64,000 bases of DNA, from assembly GCF_001592875.1 (NCBI RefSeq), contig NZ_LSOF01000005.1:401335-465334 (forward strand), given 5' to 3'. The notes under the pieces are model-generated. The model was not told the origin of the DNA. It did not search any database and saw nothing but the letters and a program-made list of their open reading frames with translations. This stretch comes from Pseudomonas sp. BMS12 (GTDB taxonomy: Bacteria > Pseudomonadota > Gammaproteobacteria > Pseudomonadales > Pseudomonadaceae). Both the position numbers and the translations under genes were made by a program. Shown here one piece after another: positions 48,001 through 55,550 of the stretch (its first letter is position 1; the number at the start of each line of letters is the position of its first letter).

Positions 48001-51000
48001 GCGACCAGAACGACCTTGGCCAAGTCGTCTTGAACCTGGGCGAAGGAGTGATGCGCGAGGCCAACAGCGGCTATGTGGAAAATAACGATGCTCCCGTCAA
48101 CAGCCTGCCCGGCGGGCCGCTCAACGGCCTGGAAGATACCCTGCTGGCGATTGGCGGTGTAAGCATCAGCGATATCGACGCCGAGCATAATCCAGTGGTT
48201 TCCGACCGCCTCGTGCAGGTCACCCTCAGCGTCCTGCACGGCACTCTGAGTTTCACCGGTGCAACTACCAACGTAGGTGTTACCGGCGCAGGCACTGCTA
48301 CTGTCGTGCTACTCGGTCGGGTCGGCGATATCAACGGAGCGCTTGCCAGCCTCAGCTACCTGGGCAATGCCAACTACAACGGCAATGACACGCTGACCGT
48401 ACTGACCAATGACCGAGGCAACTATGGGGACGTCGATGGTGACGGTATCCCCGGTGAAGTCAGCGACGATGCCCTGACTGACCAGGACAGCGTCACCATA
48501 GTGCTGAGCCCCATCAACGACGCGCCGGTCGCCAACGATGACACCGCCCTGGCCACCGAAGCCGGCGGTCTGAACAACGCCACCGCTGGCATCGACCCAC
48601 GCGGCACGGTACTGGATAACGACACCGACGTGGATATCGCCACCAATGGCGACGTGCTCAGTGTCGTCTCGGTAACGGCCCTGAAAGGTGCCGGCAATGG
48701 CGACGATGTGACCCAGGCCTTGGTCGACGATGGCACCGAATACGAGATCGTCGGCCTCTACGGCACCCTGAAGATCAACGCCACCGGCCGCTACGAATAC
48801 GTAGTCGATAACGACAATGCCCTGGTCCAGGCACTGCGCACGTCCGGCCAGACCCTGAGCGAGAGCTTCAGCTACACCATCACCGACAGTGGTGTCCCGG
48901 CACCCACAGCCAACTCCACCGCTACGCTGACCGTGACCATTCGCGGCGCCAACGACACCCCGGTCGGCGTCGATGATGCCGGTACGGCCATCGAGGCTGG
49001 CGGCGTGGCCAACAGCTCCGGCGGCCAGGACGCCACCGGTAATGTGCTGCCCAACGATACCGATGTGGATACCACGATCAATGGCGAGACCAAGCGGGTT
49101 TCCGGGATACGCAGCATCGTCGAAGGCACTGCCGGCCCAACCGTGCCCGTCAGTACCGGCACCACCAGCGCCAATGGCACCTCGGTCGCCGGGCTCTACG
49201 GCACCCTGCGTATCGGCGCCGACGGCAGCTATCGCTACGTCATCGACAACGCCAACGCCACCGTTCAGGCCCTGGCCGACGGCGATACGCTGACCGAAGA
49301 ATTCAGCTACACAGTGACCGACGCTGGCGGCCTCAGCGCCCTGGCGGCGCTGACCATCACCATTGAAGGCAACCAGGACAACCCGGTCGCCAACAACGAC
49401 AGCAACACCGCCCAGGCCGGCTCGGTCGAACTCGGCATTGCCGAAGAGCTGGCCAGCGGCAATGTCATCACCGGGACCATCACCAGCGCGCTACCCGGAA
49501 CCGGGGCGGCGGATACGGATGTCGACAGCATCGACAACCCCACCAGCACCGAGCTGCTGGTCAACGGCGCCCGCCAGGGCAGCGAAGCTGCAGGCGGCAG
49601 TTTCACCGCCTTAGGCGGCGCCACCGTCATCACCGGTCTGTATGGCAGCCTGACCATCAACCCCGACGGCAGCTACAGCTACGATGTCGACAGCAGTAAC
49701 GCCACGGTCAGGGCCCTGGCTCCCGGCGCCACTATCAATGAGCTGTTCACCTACCGCATCGTCGATACCGCCGGCCTTACCGACCAGGCCCAGCTGACCA
49801 TCACCATCCGCGGCGTCAACGATGCCCCGGTCGTGGTCGACGACACCGCGCAGGCCGTCGAGGCTGGCGGCGTCAACAACCAGACCCCAGGGGTCAATCC
49901 GACCGGCAACGTGCTGAGCAACGACAGCGATCCGGACGGCGATAGCCTCAGCGTCAGCGCCATCACCGGTGGCACCGTCGGCCAGGCCCTGGTCGGCACC
50001 TACGGCACCCTGACCCTCAATGCCAACGGCAGCTACACCTACGTGGTCAACAACGCACTGCCAGCCGTGCAGGCCCTACGCGTGAATACTGATCAATTGA
50101 GCGAAAGCTTTACCTACACCGTCAGCGACGGCCAAGGCGGCACCAGCCCTGCGCAGTTGCTGGTGGTGATTTCCGGCAAGAACGATGCTCCCGTGGCGGC
50201 CAATGACAGCATCACGGCACAGGAAGCCGGAGGCACTGCGAATGGCACGCCCGGCATCGATCCGGACTCGATCGGCAACCCCGGCAGTTTCGCCAACCTG
50301 CTGGCCAACGACACGGATGTCGATGCCGGCGACAGCAAGACCATCAACGGCATCCGCACCGGCAGCGAGGCCGCGGGCGGCAGCTTCACCAGCGTCAGTG
50401 GCAGTCAGGTGATCCAGGGCCAGTACGGCACCCTGACCATCTACGCAGACGGCAACTATTCATATGCGGTGAACAACAACCTGCCTGCGGTCGAGCAACT
50501 GCGCCAAGGCCAATCGCTGAGCGAAACCTTTACCTATCGCATGCGCGATACGGCCGGCCTAACCGATACGGCGCAGCTCAATGTCGTCATCCAGGGCGCC
50601 TGGGATGCGCCGGTGGCATATGACAACCTGGCCTATGCAGTCGCCACCACACCAGCCGCAGCCGGACTAGACGGCAGCGGCAATGTCCTCACCGACTCGC
50701 GCTTCTTCCCGGCCGACAGCGATATCGACCAGGGCGACGTGCTGGTCGTCAGCGGCATCCGCACCGGAAGCGAAGCCGGTAGTGGCACAGCTGGCACCCT
50801 GGGAGTAGCCCTGTCCGGCGCCAACAACTATGGCGAGCTGACCATCAATGCCGATGGCAGCTATACCTTTGTCGTCAACTCCCTGCATCCCGACATCTTG
50901 GCACTCGGCCCCACCTCGTTTGTCACAGAGACCTTCACCTACCAGATCACCGATCTCGGCGGCCTGACCGATGTAGCCCAACTGACCGTCTATATTCGCG

Positions 51001-51923
51001 GCCAGGACATAGCCCCGGTTGCCGTCGACGACAGCAACCTGGCCAGCGACCAGACACCGGAGCCACAGGCCCAGGGCAATGTACTGCCCAACGACTTCGA
51101 CATCGATCTCGATGCCTCCATCGACGAGGAATTACTGGTAACCGCCGTGCGTACCGGCGCAGAGGCCAGCACCGGCACCAGCGGCACACTGGGTACACGT
51201 CTGCAGGGCCAATATGGCTGGTTGGTACTCAATGCCGATGGCAGCTACCAGTACTTCATCGACCTGACCAATCCGCAAGTGCTGGCCGCCGCAGGGCTCG
51301 GCCAGGTACTGCAGGATGTCTTCACCTACACCGTGGAAGACTTCTGGGGCGCCAGCGACCAGGCTGAACTGGTGATAACACTGGATATCGCCGCCCCCTA
51401 TGTCCCGCCGCCAGACAACGGGGGACTGGATGGGCATGGCGGCTGGCGCCCCTATCAACACTTCGAGCAAACGCAGGAAGCACCGACTCTGGATTTCGAG
51501 CCAGCAATCTTCGTCACGCCTGTTGTACAGAGCAGCAACAAGCTCGAAGAAGTGTTCTCTTGGGAGTCCGATGGTAGCGACCTGCGCATGACGTTACCGA
51601 TAGAGATGCAAAGCCCCTTCATGCAACGCCTGATGCCTGTCGTTCCCGGCCAGTTTGTGCAGCAGAGCATCAACGAAAGCCGCTTCGACAGCGAACTGGA
51701 TCTGGCCTGGATCCTCGGTCGCCAGAGCCGCATCGAGCTGACCGCCGATGGTCTACTGAGTGACCCATCGCTGTTCACCAGCGATCCGGCGGACATGATC
51801 CATAATCAGCAGCAAGCGGGCGGTGAAGAGCCGCCAGCGCAGACCGCGCGCAGCTTCCAGCACCAGTTGCAGACCGCGGCCAAACGGCTGAGCCCTTTCA
51901 ACCAGAGCACTCCGCGTAGCTAG
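42075..51923 (+). CDS. Giant DUF4347/VCBS surface protein with N-terminal LEPR-xLF motif
   Basis: A 3282-residue repetitive, acidic protein. Order: LEPR-xLL-type motif LEPRILFDGAAA at about 20-31; an Ala/Pro linker; DUF4347 (about 66-230) with LSHGGAG (His120) and YGCNIG (Cys163); tandem DUF11-like beta modules (about 236-1870); an SdrD-B/Cna-B-like domain (about 1871-2002); a cadherin-like segment (about 2010-2150); about seven VCBS-like repeats (APVANDD / GNVLxND / YGTLxxxxxGxYxYxV pattern, about 2150-3110); and a non-repetitive tail of about 170 residues with a PPP site. I see no Sec signal, membrane anchor or RTX nonapeptides. Start set at ATG with GGGAG 7 bp upstream. Likely a secreted adhesin; the four genes downstream look like its exporter. 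Confidence 0.9.
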   Translation: MSGLSPRSMFRPQSHTLALEPRILFDGAAAVAVDQQHDTGDSADHAPATPVEAPAAAPAQPGARHLLVLDSRVENREQLIDQLPSGVQALVVELGQDGIAAIEQTLEALGQVDSIQILSHGGAGQFTLGATTISADNIAQLGGRLQQWSDNLSAGADIQLYGCNIGAGSAGQTLVAELARWTGADVAASDDDTGSLSAGGDWELEVQSGDIDQPIALAAEALSAYDGLLADASPTTSLPETTTQALLGDDFEFTVNFSNSSSQAGFGPFIDLFLPATGKDGAGAEIDDGITFVSASYLGQALTAHVITFDANGQATHPLAVDSSGNALVIDAASYGMQAGDQLVVLELPFASVINGQPTIGINVTAHLSNLADTSFSNGTPELTIRTRSGFQYGNDSLNNPAADPSLVEAGSQSLVVRPTIITFDQSVISPEGETATGPNFERTLQLNVTPADGQTLTNVVVTQPVPGDVIVTGITPGAGGTITSMTLYDGRTSSNPADIAAVLARNSDADLSNDFYISEFEITYATLSATTTTDVTFFVPDTDENGQPILDPVTGDDVTITFGGPSATGTWVPLDGRDLTPPATQIDFGGTGADTSFVAKSITLLKEATITTDNGTTGLTPGDVIRYDLNIAISDYFAFGKSFLEQGQFTIADALGDGQTLQGTPTLSVTFNGATQVITLITSSVVNSDGSTSLSFDIGQSLLDAFGDRGWLNGDLAFDSAQEGATTALISYTALVGQSYTPPAGNPHSEINEGDQVGNSATVTASILEDYINLTGSSESDDSSTVSSVPVGHIELILSDLNDGGAPAPGAELKPGDEVTFQLTYDLVTGDYENLKLTAYLPLPLFDVSGINWQFVAGTEANVGQWVLTAGNTNADSSISVSNGPGNSVVFDLGSYVKATDITNGSRIQIEFTMQVGDQPYADNREFDVLAQSSQTTTLDKTLLSSDSIAIIASIAEPVLSISHGVVSSSNGTVSGTTGTWNAPGTGGQPFTGNITDIASVNGDVIDIDGGDVLRLATAIENSGGGAAYDVSTSVTLPSGLAFVGGGLASANLQIYRGDGTELQLNVDYSVSGNTITFIDGAGAGALLPGRSGTGNDISGANLVVITYDVEVSDSIAASRTLQSSASLSHYASTEGGDNFIAGAPLSDTADQQVAAPEIDKGFAGGSLDDSDSSAEHTTGANLVIGESMLYDIVVTLPEGTTQTLRVDDLIPPGMRLDTSFNGGLGYEIITTAGGALSANFAGTLSGDSVGGISGTLGAEGVDARFTFTTASADADNDTGNNSFVIRVRLVVDNVTSNQDGVTRNNDAQLVYSDPDGDTANGSTATDRTVDSNGTPTITVREPTLTVSQQLLTAPPIGGFDLGSVIDFTITLTNSSSYDAFDISLLDNLPTQLDGLTLIGTLYNGGATNNGGVDFELVGGQLRTASGANIDIGAGDSIVLTVRGTVNATANLAPDFTNTATAQWTSLDGSAGGTADPSGERTGVDGPLNGGALNDYQHSANLVIPAATGFRISRVGGLDDTAAAVPTSGSSETVSIGEIVRYRVVANVPEGGRVGYQIQITLDDGLEFIPANLNNILIGLISNTSLTSSLGGALVSSGDPAITGDQDTPQSGPIAADLSDPLTAVLNAALVSVSADGRTVTFSLGNLTNNDFNDGNLEGLALEFNVRVSNQASNQAGDELAVTARDYVNNGATQISSSATLYERIVEPGFSGMDKTVTAFDPNPTGNTGDATVQIDFTQSGTLPAYDVVLTDAFPSGSAYNLISITVGATTYLPGDLPADGINFSEAGGLTVNFDQLDIGTQVQVIYEVTVPNDALVASADALATLRWSSLPEDFTDWGDSTVGTDGTTTGERDGSGGVNDYILSAGAGLGIIAGTLWDDTSTAAGARDDTSPDPDPVPATPAYELGLNGQQIDLIWAGVDGLFGTGDDSTFSTTTDSNGRFTFGVLPSGLYQIDAPTSITGLGGFGDLRIRIDSDQNDLGQVVLNLGEGVMREANSGYVENNDAPVNSLPGGPLNGLEDTLLAIGGVSISDIDAEHNPVVSDRLVQVTLSVLHGTLSFTGATTNVGVTGAGTATVVLLGRVGDINGALASLSYLGNANYNGNDTLTVLTNDRGNYGDVDGDGIPGEVSDDALTDQDSVTIVLSPINDAPVANDDTALATEAGGLNNATAGIDPRGTVLDNDTDVDIATNGDVLSVVSVTALKGAGNGDDVTQALVDDGTEYEIVGLYGTLKINATGRYEYVVDNDNALVQALRTSGQTLSESFSYTITDSGVPAPTANSTATLTVTIRGANDTPVGVDDAGTAIEAGGVANSSGGQDATGNVLPNDTDVDTTINGETKRVSGIRSIVEGTAGPTVPVSTGTTSANGTSVAGLYGTLRIGADGSYRYVIDNANATVQALADGDTLTEEFSYTVTDAGGLSALAALTITIEGNQDNPVANNDSNTAQAGSVELGIAEELASGNVITGTITSALPGTGAADTDVDSIDNPTSTELLVNGARQGSEAAGGSFTALGGATVITGLYGSLTINPDGSYSYDVDSSNATVRALAPGATINELFTYRIVDTAGLTDQAQLTITIRGVNDAPVVVDDTAQAVEAGGVNNQTPGVNPTGNVLSNDSDPDGDSLSVSAITGGTVGQALVGTYGTLTLNANGSYTYVVNNALPAVQALRVNTDQLSESFTYTVSDGQGGTSPAQLLVVISGKNDAPVAANDSITAQEAGGTANGTPGIDPDSIGNPGSFANLLANDTDVDAGDSKTINGIRTGSEAAGGSFTSVSGSQVIQGQYGTLTIYADGNYSYAVNNNLPAVEQLRQGQSLSETFTYRMRDTAGLTDTAQLNVVIQGAWDAPVAYDNLAYAVATTPAAAGLDGSGNVLTDSRFFPADSDIDQGDVLVVSGIRTGSEAGSGTAGTLGVALSGANNYGELTINADGSYTFVVNSLHPDILALGPTSFVTETFTYQITDLGGLTDVAQLTVYIRGQDIAPVAVDDSNLASDQTPEPQAQGNVLPNDFDIDLDASIDEELLVTAVRTGAEASTGTSGTLGTRLQGQYGWLVLNADGSYQYFIDLTNPQVLAAAGLGQVLQDVFTYTVEDFWGASDQAELVITLDIAAPYVPPPDNGGLDGHGGWRPYQHFEQTQEAPTLDFEPAIFVTPVVQSSNKLEEVFSWESDGSDLRMTLPIEMQSPFMQRLMPVVPGQFVQQSINESRFDSELDLAWILGRQSRIELTADGLLSDPSLFTSDPADMIHNQQQAGGEEPPAQTARSFQHQLQTAAKRLSPFNQSTPRS

Positions 51924-51941
51924 TATGAATAAGGATTCTTC

Positions 51942-53474
51942 ATGCCCAGCCACACACCGAAAGCCCTGAGTCTTGTCGTAGCTACCAGCCTGTTTCTCGG
52001 TGCCTGCTCGGCCATCAACCCCAGGCCGTACACCGAGGAGGAAAAGAGCGAGCGCATTCTGGATGATCGCGCCCAGATGTATGGTCAGCAGGAGCCGGTC
52101 AAGGCACCGATAACCTTCTACGAAGCCGCAGCCCGGGCCCTCAAGTACAACCTCGACTATCGCCTCAAGCTGATGGAAAGTGCGCTGGCGGCGGACCTGC
52201 GCGATGTGTCCAGCCACGAGATGTTGCCGCGCCTGGTGGCTTCGGCCGGCTACTCCGGACGCAACAACGACTCCGGCGGTACCTCCATCGGCATTCAAGA
52301 TGGTCAGGAAAGCCTGCGCGCCTCGACCTCCCAGGAACGCTACCGTGACCTGGCAGGGCTTGGCGCCAGCTGGAGCCTGCTGGACTTCGGCATGGCCTAC
52401 TACCGCACCCAGCAGAAGACCGACCAGATCCTCATGGCCGAGGAACGCCGGCGCAAGGTGGCCCAGAACGTCCTGCAGGATGTGCGCAATTCCTACTGGC
52501 GTGCGCTCGGCGCCCAACGCCTGCTGCCCGAGGTCAACCGCCTGCTGGCCCGCACCGAACAGGCTCTGGAGTCGGCACGCCAGGCTGAGATCAAGGGTCT
52601 GCTGCCGCGCCAGGAAATCCTCGCCTACCAACGCGCCCTGCTCGACTCGATTTCTCTGCTGACGGTGCGCCGCCAGGACCTGGAATTTGCCCAGGCCGAA
52701 CTGGCCGCGCTGATGTCCCTGCCGCCTGGCACCCGTCTGGTACTGGCCGAAGAGACAGAGCCGGCCATGCAGCAACTGACCATCGATGGCGATCGTCTGG
52801 AGCAACTGGCCCTGAAAAACCGCCCCGAGATCATGGAGGAGTGGTATCGCAAGCGGGTCAACGAGAACGACCTGAAGATCGCCAAGGCCCAGCTGTGGCC
52901 CAACGTCAGCCTCAACTGGGGCTACCAGTACGACTCCAACAAATACCTGTACAACAATCACTGGTCCGAGACCGGCGTACAGGTGTCCCTCAACCTGCTG
53001 CGCCTGATGCAGCTGCCGGCCCTGCTCGACGCCGAAGGCACCCAGGGCGGTACCGACGACACCCGCCGCGTAGCGCTGTCCATGGCCATCCTCACCCAGG
53101 TACGGGTGGGTGCCTTGCGCTACCAGCTGGCGCTGCAGGAAGTCGAGTTCGCCGAAAAAGGCCTGCATGTCGACGAAGGCCTGCTCGACTATGCGCGCGC
53201 AGCCCGTAGCAGCTCGGTCGGTTCGGAGCTGGAGGTGATTCGCGCCGAAGGTCGCTACCTGCTGTCGCGCTATCAACGCGAAGCTGCGTACTCCAGCGCC
53301 CAGGCGGCCTGGGGTCGCCTGTACAACTCGATAGGCCTGGATGTGCTGCCGGAATCCATCGACAAGCACGATATCCAGACCCTGGCCCAGGAAATCCAGC
53401 ACACGCTGGAGGCCCAGCAAGCGCAGAACCTGTTCACCGCGACACAAGGAAGTGCCGATGCTGCGCAGCCGTAA
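51942..53474 (+). CDS. TolC-family outer-membrane lipoprotein
   Basis: A 510-residue TolC/OEP-type protein. Signal peptide with lipobox FLGACS (Cys about 22), then two OEP repeats: the first about 60-290 (ITFYEAAARALKYNLDYRLKLMESALA), the second about 290-490 with RPEIMEEWYRKRVNENDLKIAKAQLWPNVSLNWGY. It should form the outer-membrane channel of a tripartite exporter. AAGGA lies 8 bp upstream. It starts 18 bp after the surface-protein gene and overlaps the adaptor gene by 17 bp. Confidence 0.9.
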   Translation: MPSHTPKALSLVVATSLFLGACSAINPRPYTEEEKSERILDDRAQMYGQQEPVKAPITFYEAAARALKYNLDYRLKLMESALAADLRDVSSHEMLPRLVASAGYSGRNNDSGGTSIGIQDGQESLRASTSQERYRDLAGLGASWSLLDFGMAYYRTQQKTDQILMAEERRRKVAQNVLQDVRNSYWRALGAQRLLPEVNRLLARTEQALESARQAEIKGLLPRQEILAYQRALLDSISLLTVRRQDLEFAQAELAALMSLPPGTRLVLAEETEPAMQQLTIDGDRLEQLALKNRPEIMEEWYRKRVNENDLKIAKAQLWPNVSLNWGYQYDSNKYLYNNHWSETGVQVSLNLLRLMQLPALLDAEGTQGGTDDTRRVALSMAILTQVRVGALRYQLALQEVEFAEKGLHVDEGLLDYARAARSSSVGSELEVIRAEGRYLLSRYQREAAYSSAQAAWGRLYNSIGLDVLPESIDKHDIQTLAQEIQHTLEAQQAQNLFTATQGSADAAQP

Positions 53475-54213
53475 GCTTTGCCTGTTGCCCATGCTTCTGT
53501 TCGTCTCCCACTCCGCCTTCGCCGTTGAGGCCGGTGCCGTCTTCGCCGACCCTTCGGCGATTCGCGTGCTACTGGCCGCCGAGACCGAAACCACCCTGTC
53601 CAGTCAAATGACCGGCACCCTGGGTGAGTTACAGACCAGCCTCGGACAACGCGTGAAGAAAGGCGCGGTACTGGCCCAGTTCGATTGCCGCGAGGGGCAG
53701 GCGCGCGCCAAGGCGGCCAACGCCGAGCTGGCCATGGCCAAGCAGAACCTGCAGGCCAAGCGCCATCTGCGCAATCTGGAGGCCGTGGGCGATCTGGAAG
53801 TGGCCATGGCTGCCACCGAGGTGGAAAAGGCCGATGCCGCACGCAGCATGGCGCAGACCCAGAGCAGCTACTGCAAGGTTGTCGCGCCCTTCGCCGGGCG
53901 CATCGCCAAGGTGCATGCGCGTTCCTACCAGACCGTCAGCGCCGGCAGCCCACTCTTCGATCTGCTCAGCGATGGCGCGCTCAAGGTCCGCATGAACGTG
54001 CCCTCACGCATGCTCAGCAGCCTGCAACCCGGCACGCCGGTGCAGGTCAGCATCGCCGAAACCGGCAAGACCTACGCGGCCAAGGTCAGCGCGATCAACT
54101 CGCGGGTCGATGCCGTGGCCCAGACCATCGAGCTAGAGGCGACTCTCGACGCCGCCCACCCCGAACTGGTGGCCGGCATGAGCGGCGTGGCGCAATTCGC
54201 GGAAAATCCATGA
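53458..54213 (+). CDS. Periplasmic HlyD/RND-type adaptor protein
   Basis: A 251-residue adaptor with a cleavable signal peptide (about 1-22, ending SAFA). Biotinyl-lipoyl halves flank a short helical hairpin: GTLGELQTSLGQRVKKGAVLAQFDC before and APFAGRIAKVHARSYQTVSAGSPLFDL after; then a beta-barrel domain. It lacks an N-terminal membrane anchor, unlike HlyD. It overlaps the TolC gene by 17 bp and the next gene by 4 bp. Probably bridges the TolC channel to the inner-membrane partner. Confidence 0.87.
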   Translation: MLRSRKLCLLPMLLFVSHSAFAVEAGAVFADPSAIRVLLAAETETTLSSQMTGTLGELQTSLGQRVKKGAVLAQFDCREGQARAKAANAELAMAKQNLQAKRHLRNLEAVGDLEVAMAATEVEKADAARSMAQTQSSYCKVVAPFAGRIAKVHARSYQTVSAGSPLFDLLSDGALKVRMNVPSRMLSSLQPGTPVQVSIAETGKTYAAKVSAINSRVDAVAQTIELEATLDAAHPELVAGMSGVAQFAENP

Positions 54214-55550
54214 GCGAACGCCTGCCGCACCCGCAGCTGCTGCTCAGCCTGGCCAGCCTGCGCGACCGCGCGCTGTCTTGCGACACCCTCAACGCCCTGG
54301 CCTTCAGCATGGCCAACGACCTGCATCCACTGCTGCACTTTCACCAGGCCCTGGTGCTGGCCCAGCATGACGACAGCCTGGAGCTCCTGTGCATCTCCGG
54401 TCTGGCCCGGCCTACCGAAGACTCGCCCTACCTGATCTGGCTACGCAACGCCGGGCGCTGGTTGAGTGCCCAGACCAAGGGCACACAACCACAGTGGTTG
54501 GCACGCGACGCCGTCGAGCCGACCAGCGAAGTTGCCGCAGGCTGGCAGGAGTGGTGGCCCAGCGGCGTCTGGTGTGTGCCGCTACACGACCGCCAGGGTA
54601 AACGTCTCGGCCTGCTGCTCTACCTGCTCGACACCGAACCTCAGGCGCCCCTACCGGAGCTGCTCGGCGGCCTGTTTCGCACCTGGGAGTACTGCTGGGC
54701 TGCGCTGACCCAGAAGCGCCAGCTGCTGGGCTGGCGGCCAACGCGCCGGCAACTGCTGATCGTGCTCGGCCTGGCCGCCCTGCTGCTGTTGGTGCCCGTA
54801 CGCCAGAGCGTGCTGGCTCCGGCCGAAGTGGTGTCGCGCCAGGCGCAGATCATCAGCTCGCCCATCGACGGCGTGGTCGCCGACATTCACGTGCGCCCCA
54901 ATCAGGAGGTGCAGACCGGCACGCTGCTGCTGTCGCTGGACGAAACCACCCTGCGCAACCGAGCCGAAGTGCTGGGCAAGGAAGTGGCGGTTGCCGACGC
55001 CGAACTGATCGCCGCCAGCCAGCGCGCCTTCGACAACCTGCAAAGCAAGGCCGAGCTGACCCTGCTCAACGGCCGCGCGCAGCAGCGCAGAGCTGAACTG
55101 GCCGCGGTCGAGGCACAGCTGGAGCGCACCCAGGTTCATGCGCCACGCAGCGGAGTAGCGGTATTCAGCGACCCCAACGACTGGCTGGGCAAGCCGGTAT
55201 CCACCGGCGAACGCATCATGCAGCTGGCCGACCCCGGCCAGCCGGCCATGCGCATCCAGCTGCCGGTGGCCGACGCCATTGCCCTGGAGCCCGGCGCCGA
55301 GGTCACCCTGTTTCTCACCGCCTATCCCTTGTCGCCGCTCCAGGGACAAGTGCTGGAGACCAGCTACCAGGCCCGTCCCGGCGAAGACGGCGTCGCCTCC
55401 TATCGCCTGCTGGCCAGCATCGAGGGCCAGCCCGAGCACGCCCGCCTGGGGCTGCATGGCACCGCCAAGCTGTATGGCGACCGGGTACTGCTCGGCTACT
55501 ACCTGCTGCGCCGTCCCCTGGCAGCCCTGCGTGCCTGGAGTGGCTGGTGA
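54210..55550 (+). CDS. GAF-HlyD hybrid membrane adaptor
   Basis: A 446-residue protein. The first 180 residues are soluble and GAF-like (LALVLAQHDDSLELLCISG-type strands, WCVPLHDRQGKRLGLLLYLL), followed by one membrane segment (about 188-206, RQLLIVLGLAALLLLVPV) and a periplasmic HlyD part: lipoyl motif SSPIDGVVADIHVRPNQEVQTGTLLLSLDE, an alpha hairpin, second lipoyl half APRSGVAVF, and beta-barrel. Topology thus puts a sensory domain in the cytosol and an adaptor in the periplasm. Overlaps both neighbours. Confidence 0.82.
   Translation: MSERLPHPQLLLSLASLRDRALSCDTLNALAFSMANDLHPLLHFHQALVLAQHDDSLELLCISGLARPTEDSPYLIWLRNAGRWLSAQTKGTQPQWLARDAVEPTSEVAAGWQEWWPSGVWCVPLHDRQGKRLGLLLYLLDTEPQAPLPELLGGLFRTWEYCWAALTQKRQLLGWRPTRRQLLIVLGLAALLLLVPVRQSVLAPAEVVSRQAQIISSPIDGVVADIHVRPNQEVQTGTLLLSLDETTLRNRAEVLGKEVAVADAELIAASQRAFDNLQSKAELTLLNGRAQQRRAELAAVEAQLERTQVHAPRSGVAVFSDPNDWLGKPVSTGERIMQLADPGQPAMRIQLPVADAIALEPGAEVTLFLTAYPLSPLQGQVLETSYQARPGEDGVASYRLLASIEGQPEHARLGLHGTAKLYGDRVLLGYYLLRRPLAALRAWSGW

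Noticed and set aside
42075..51923. RTX (LapA-type) adhesin with LapG cleavage site
   Set aside because: No GGxGxDxUx nonapeptides and no TAAG-type site were seen, and no lapG/lapD genes are adjacent.
51753..53594. Minus-strand frame (613 codons) antisense to the TolC-like gene
   Set aside because: Composition and lack of motifs mark it as a shadow of the real gene.
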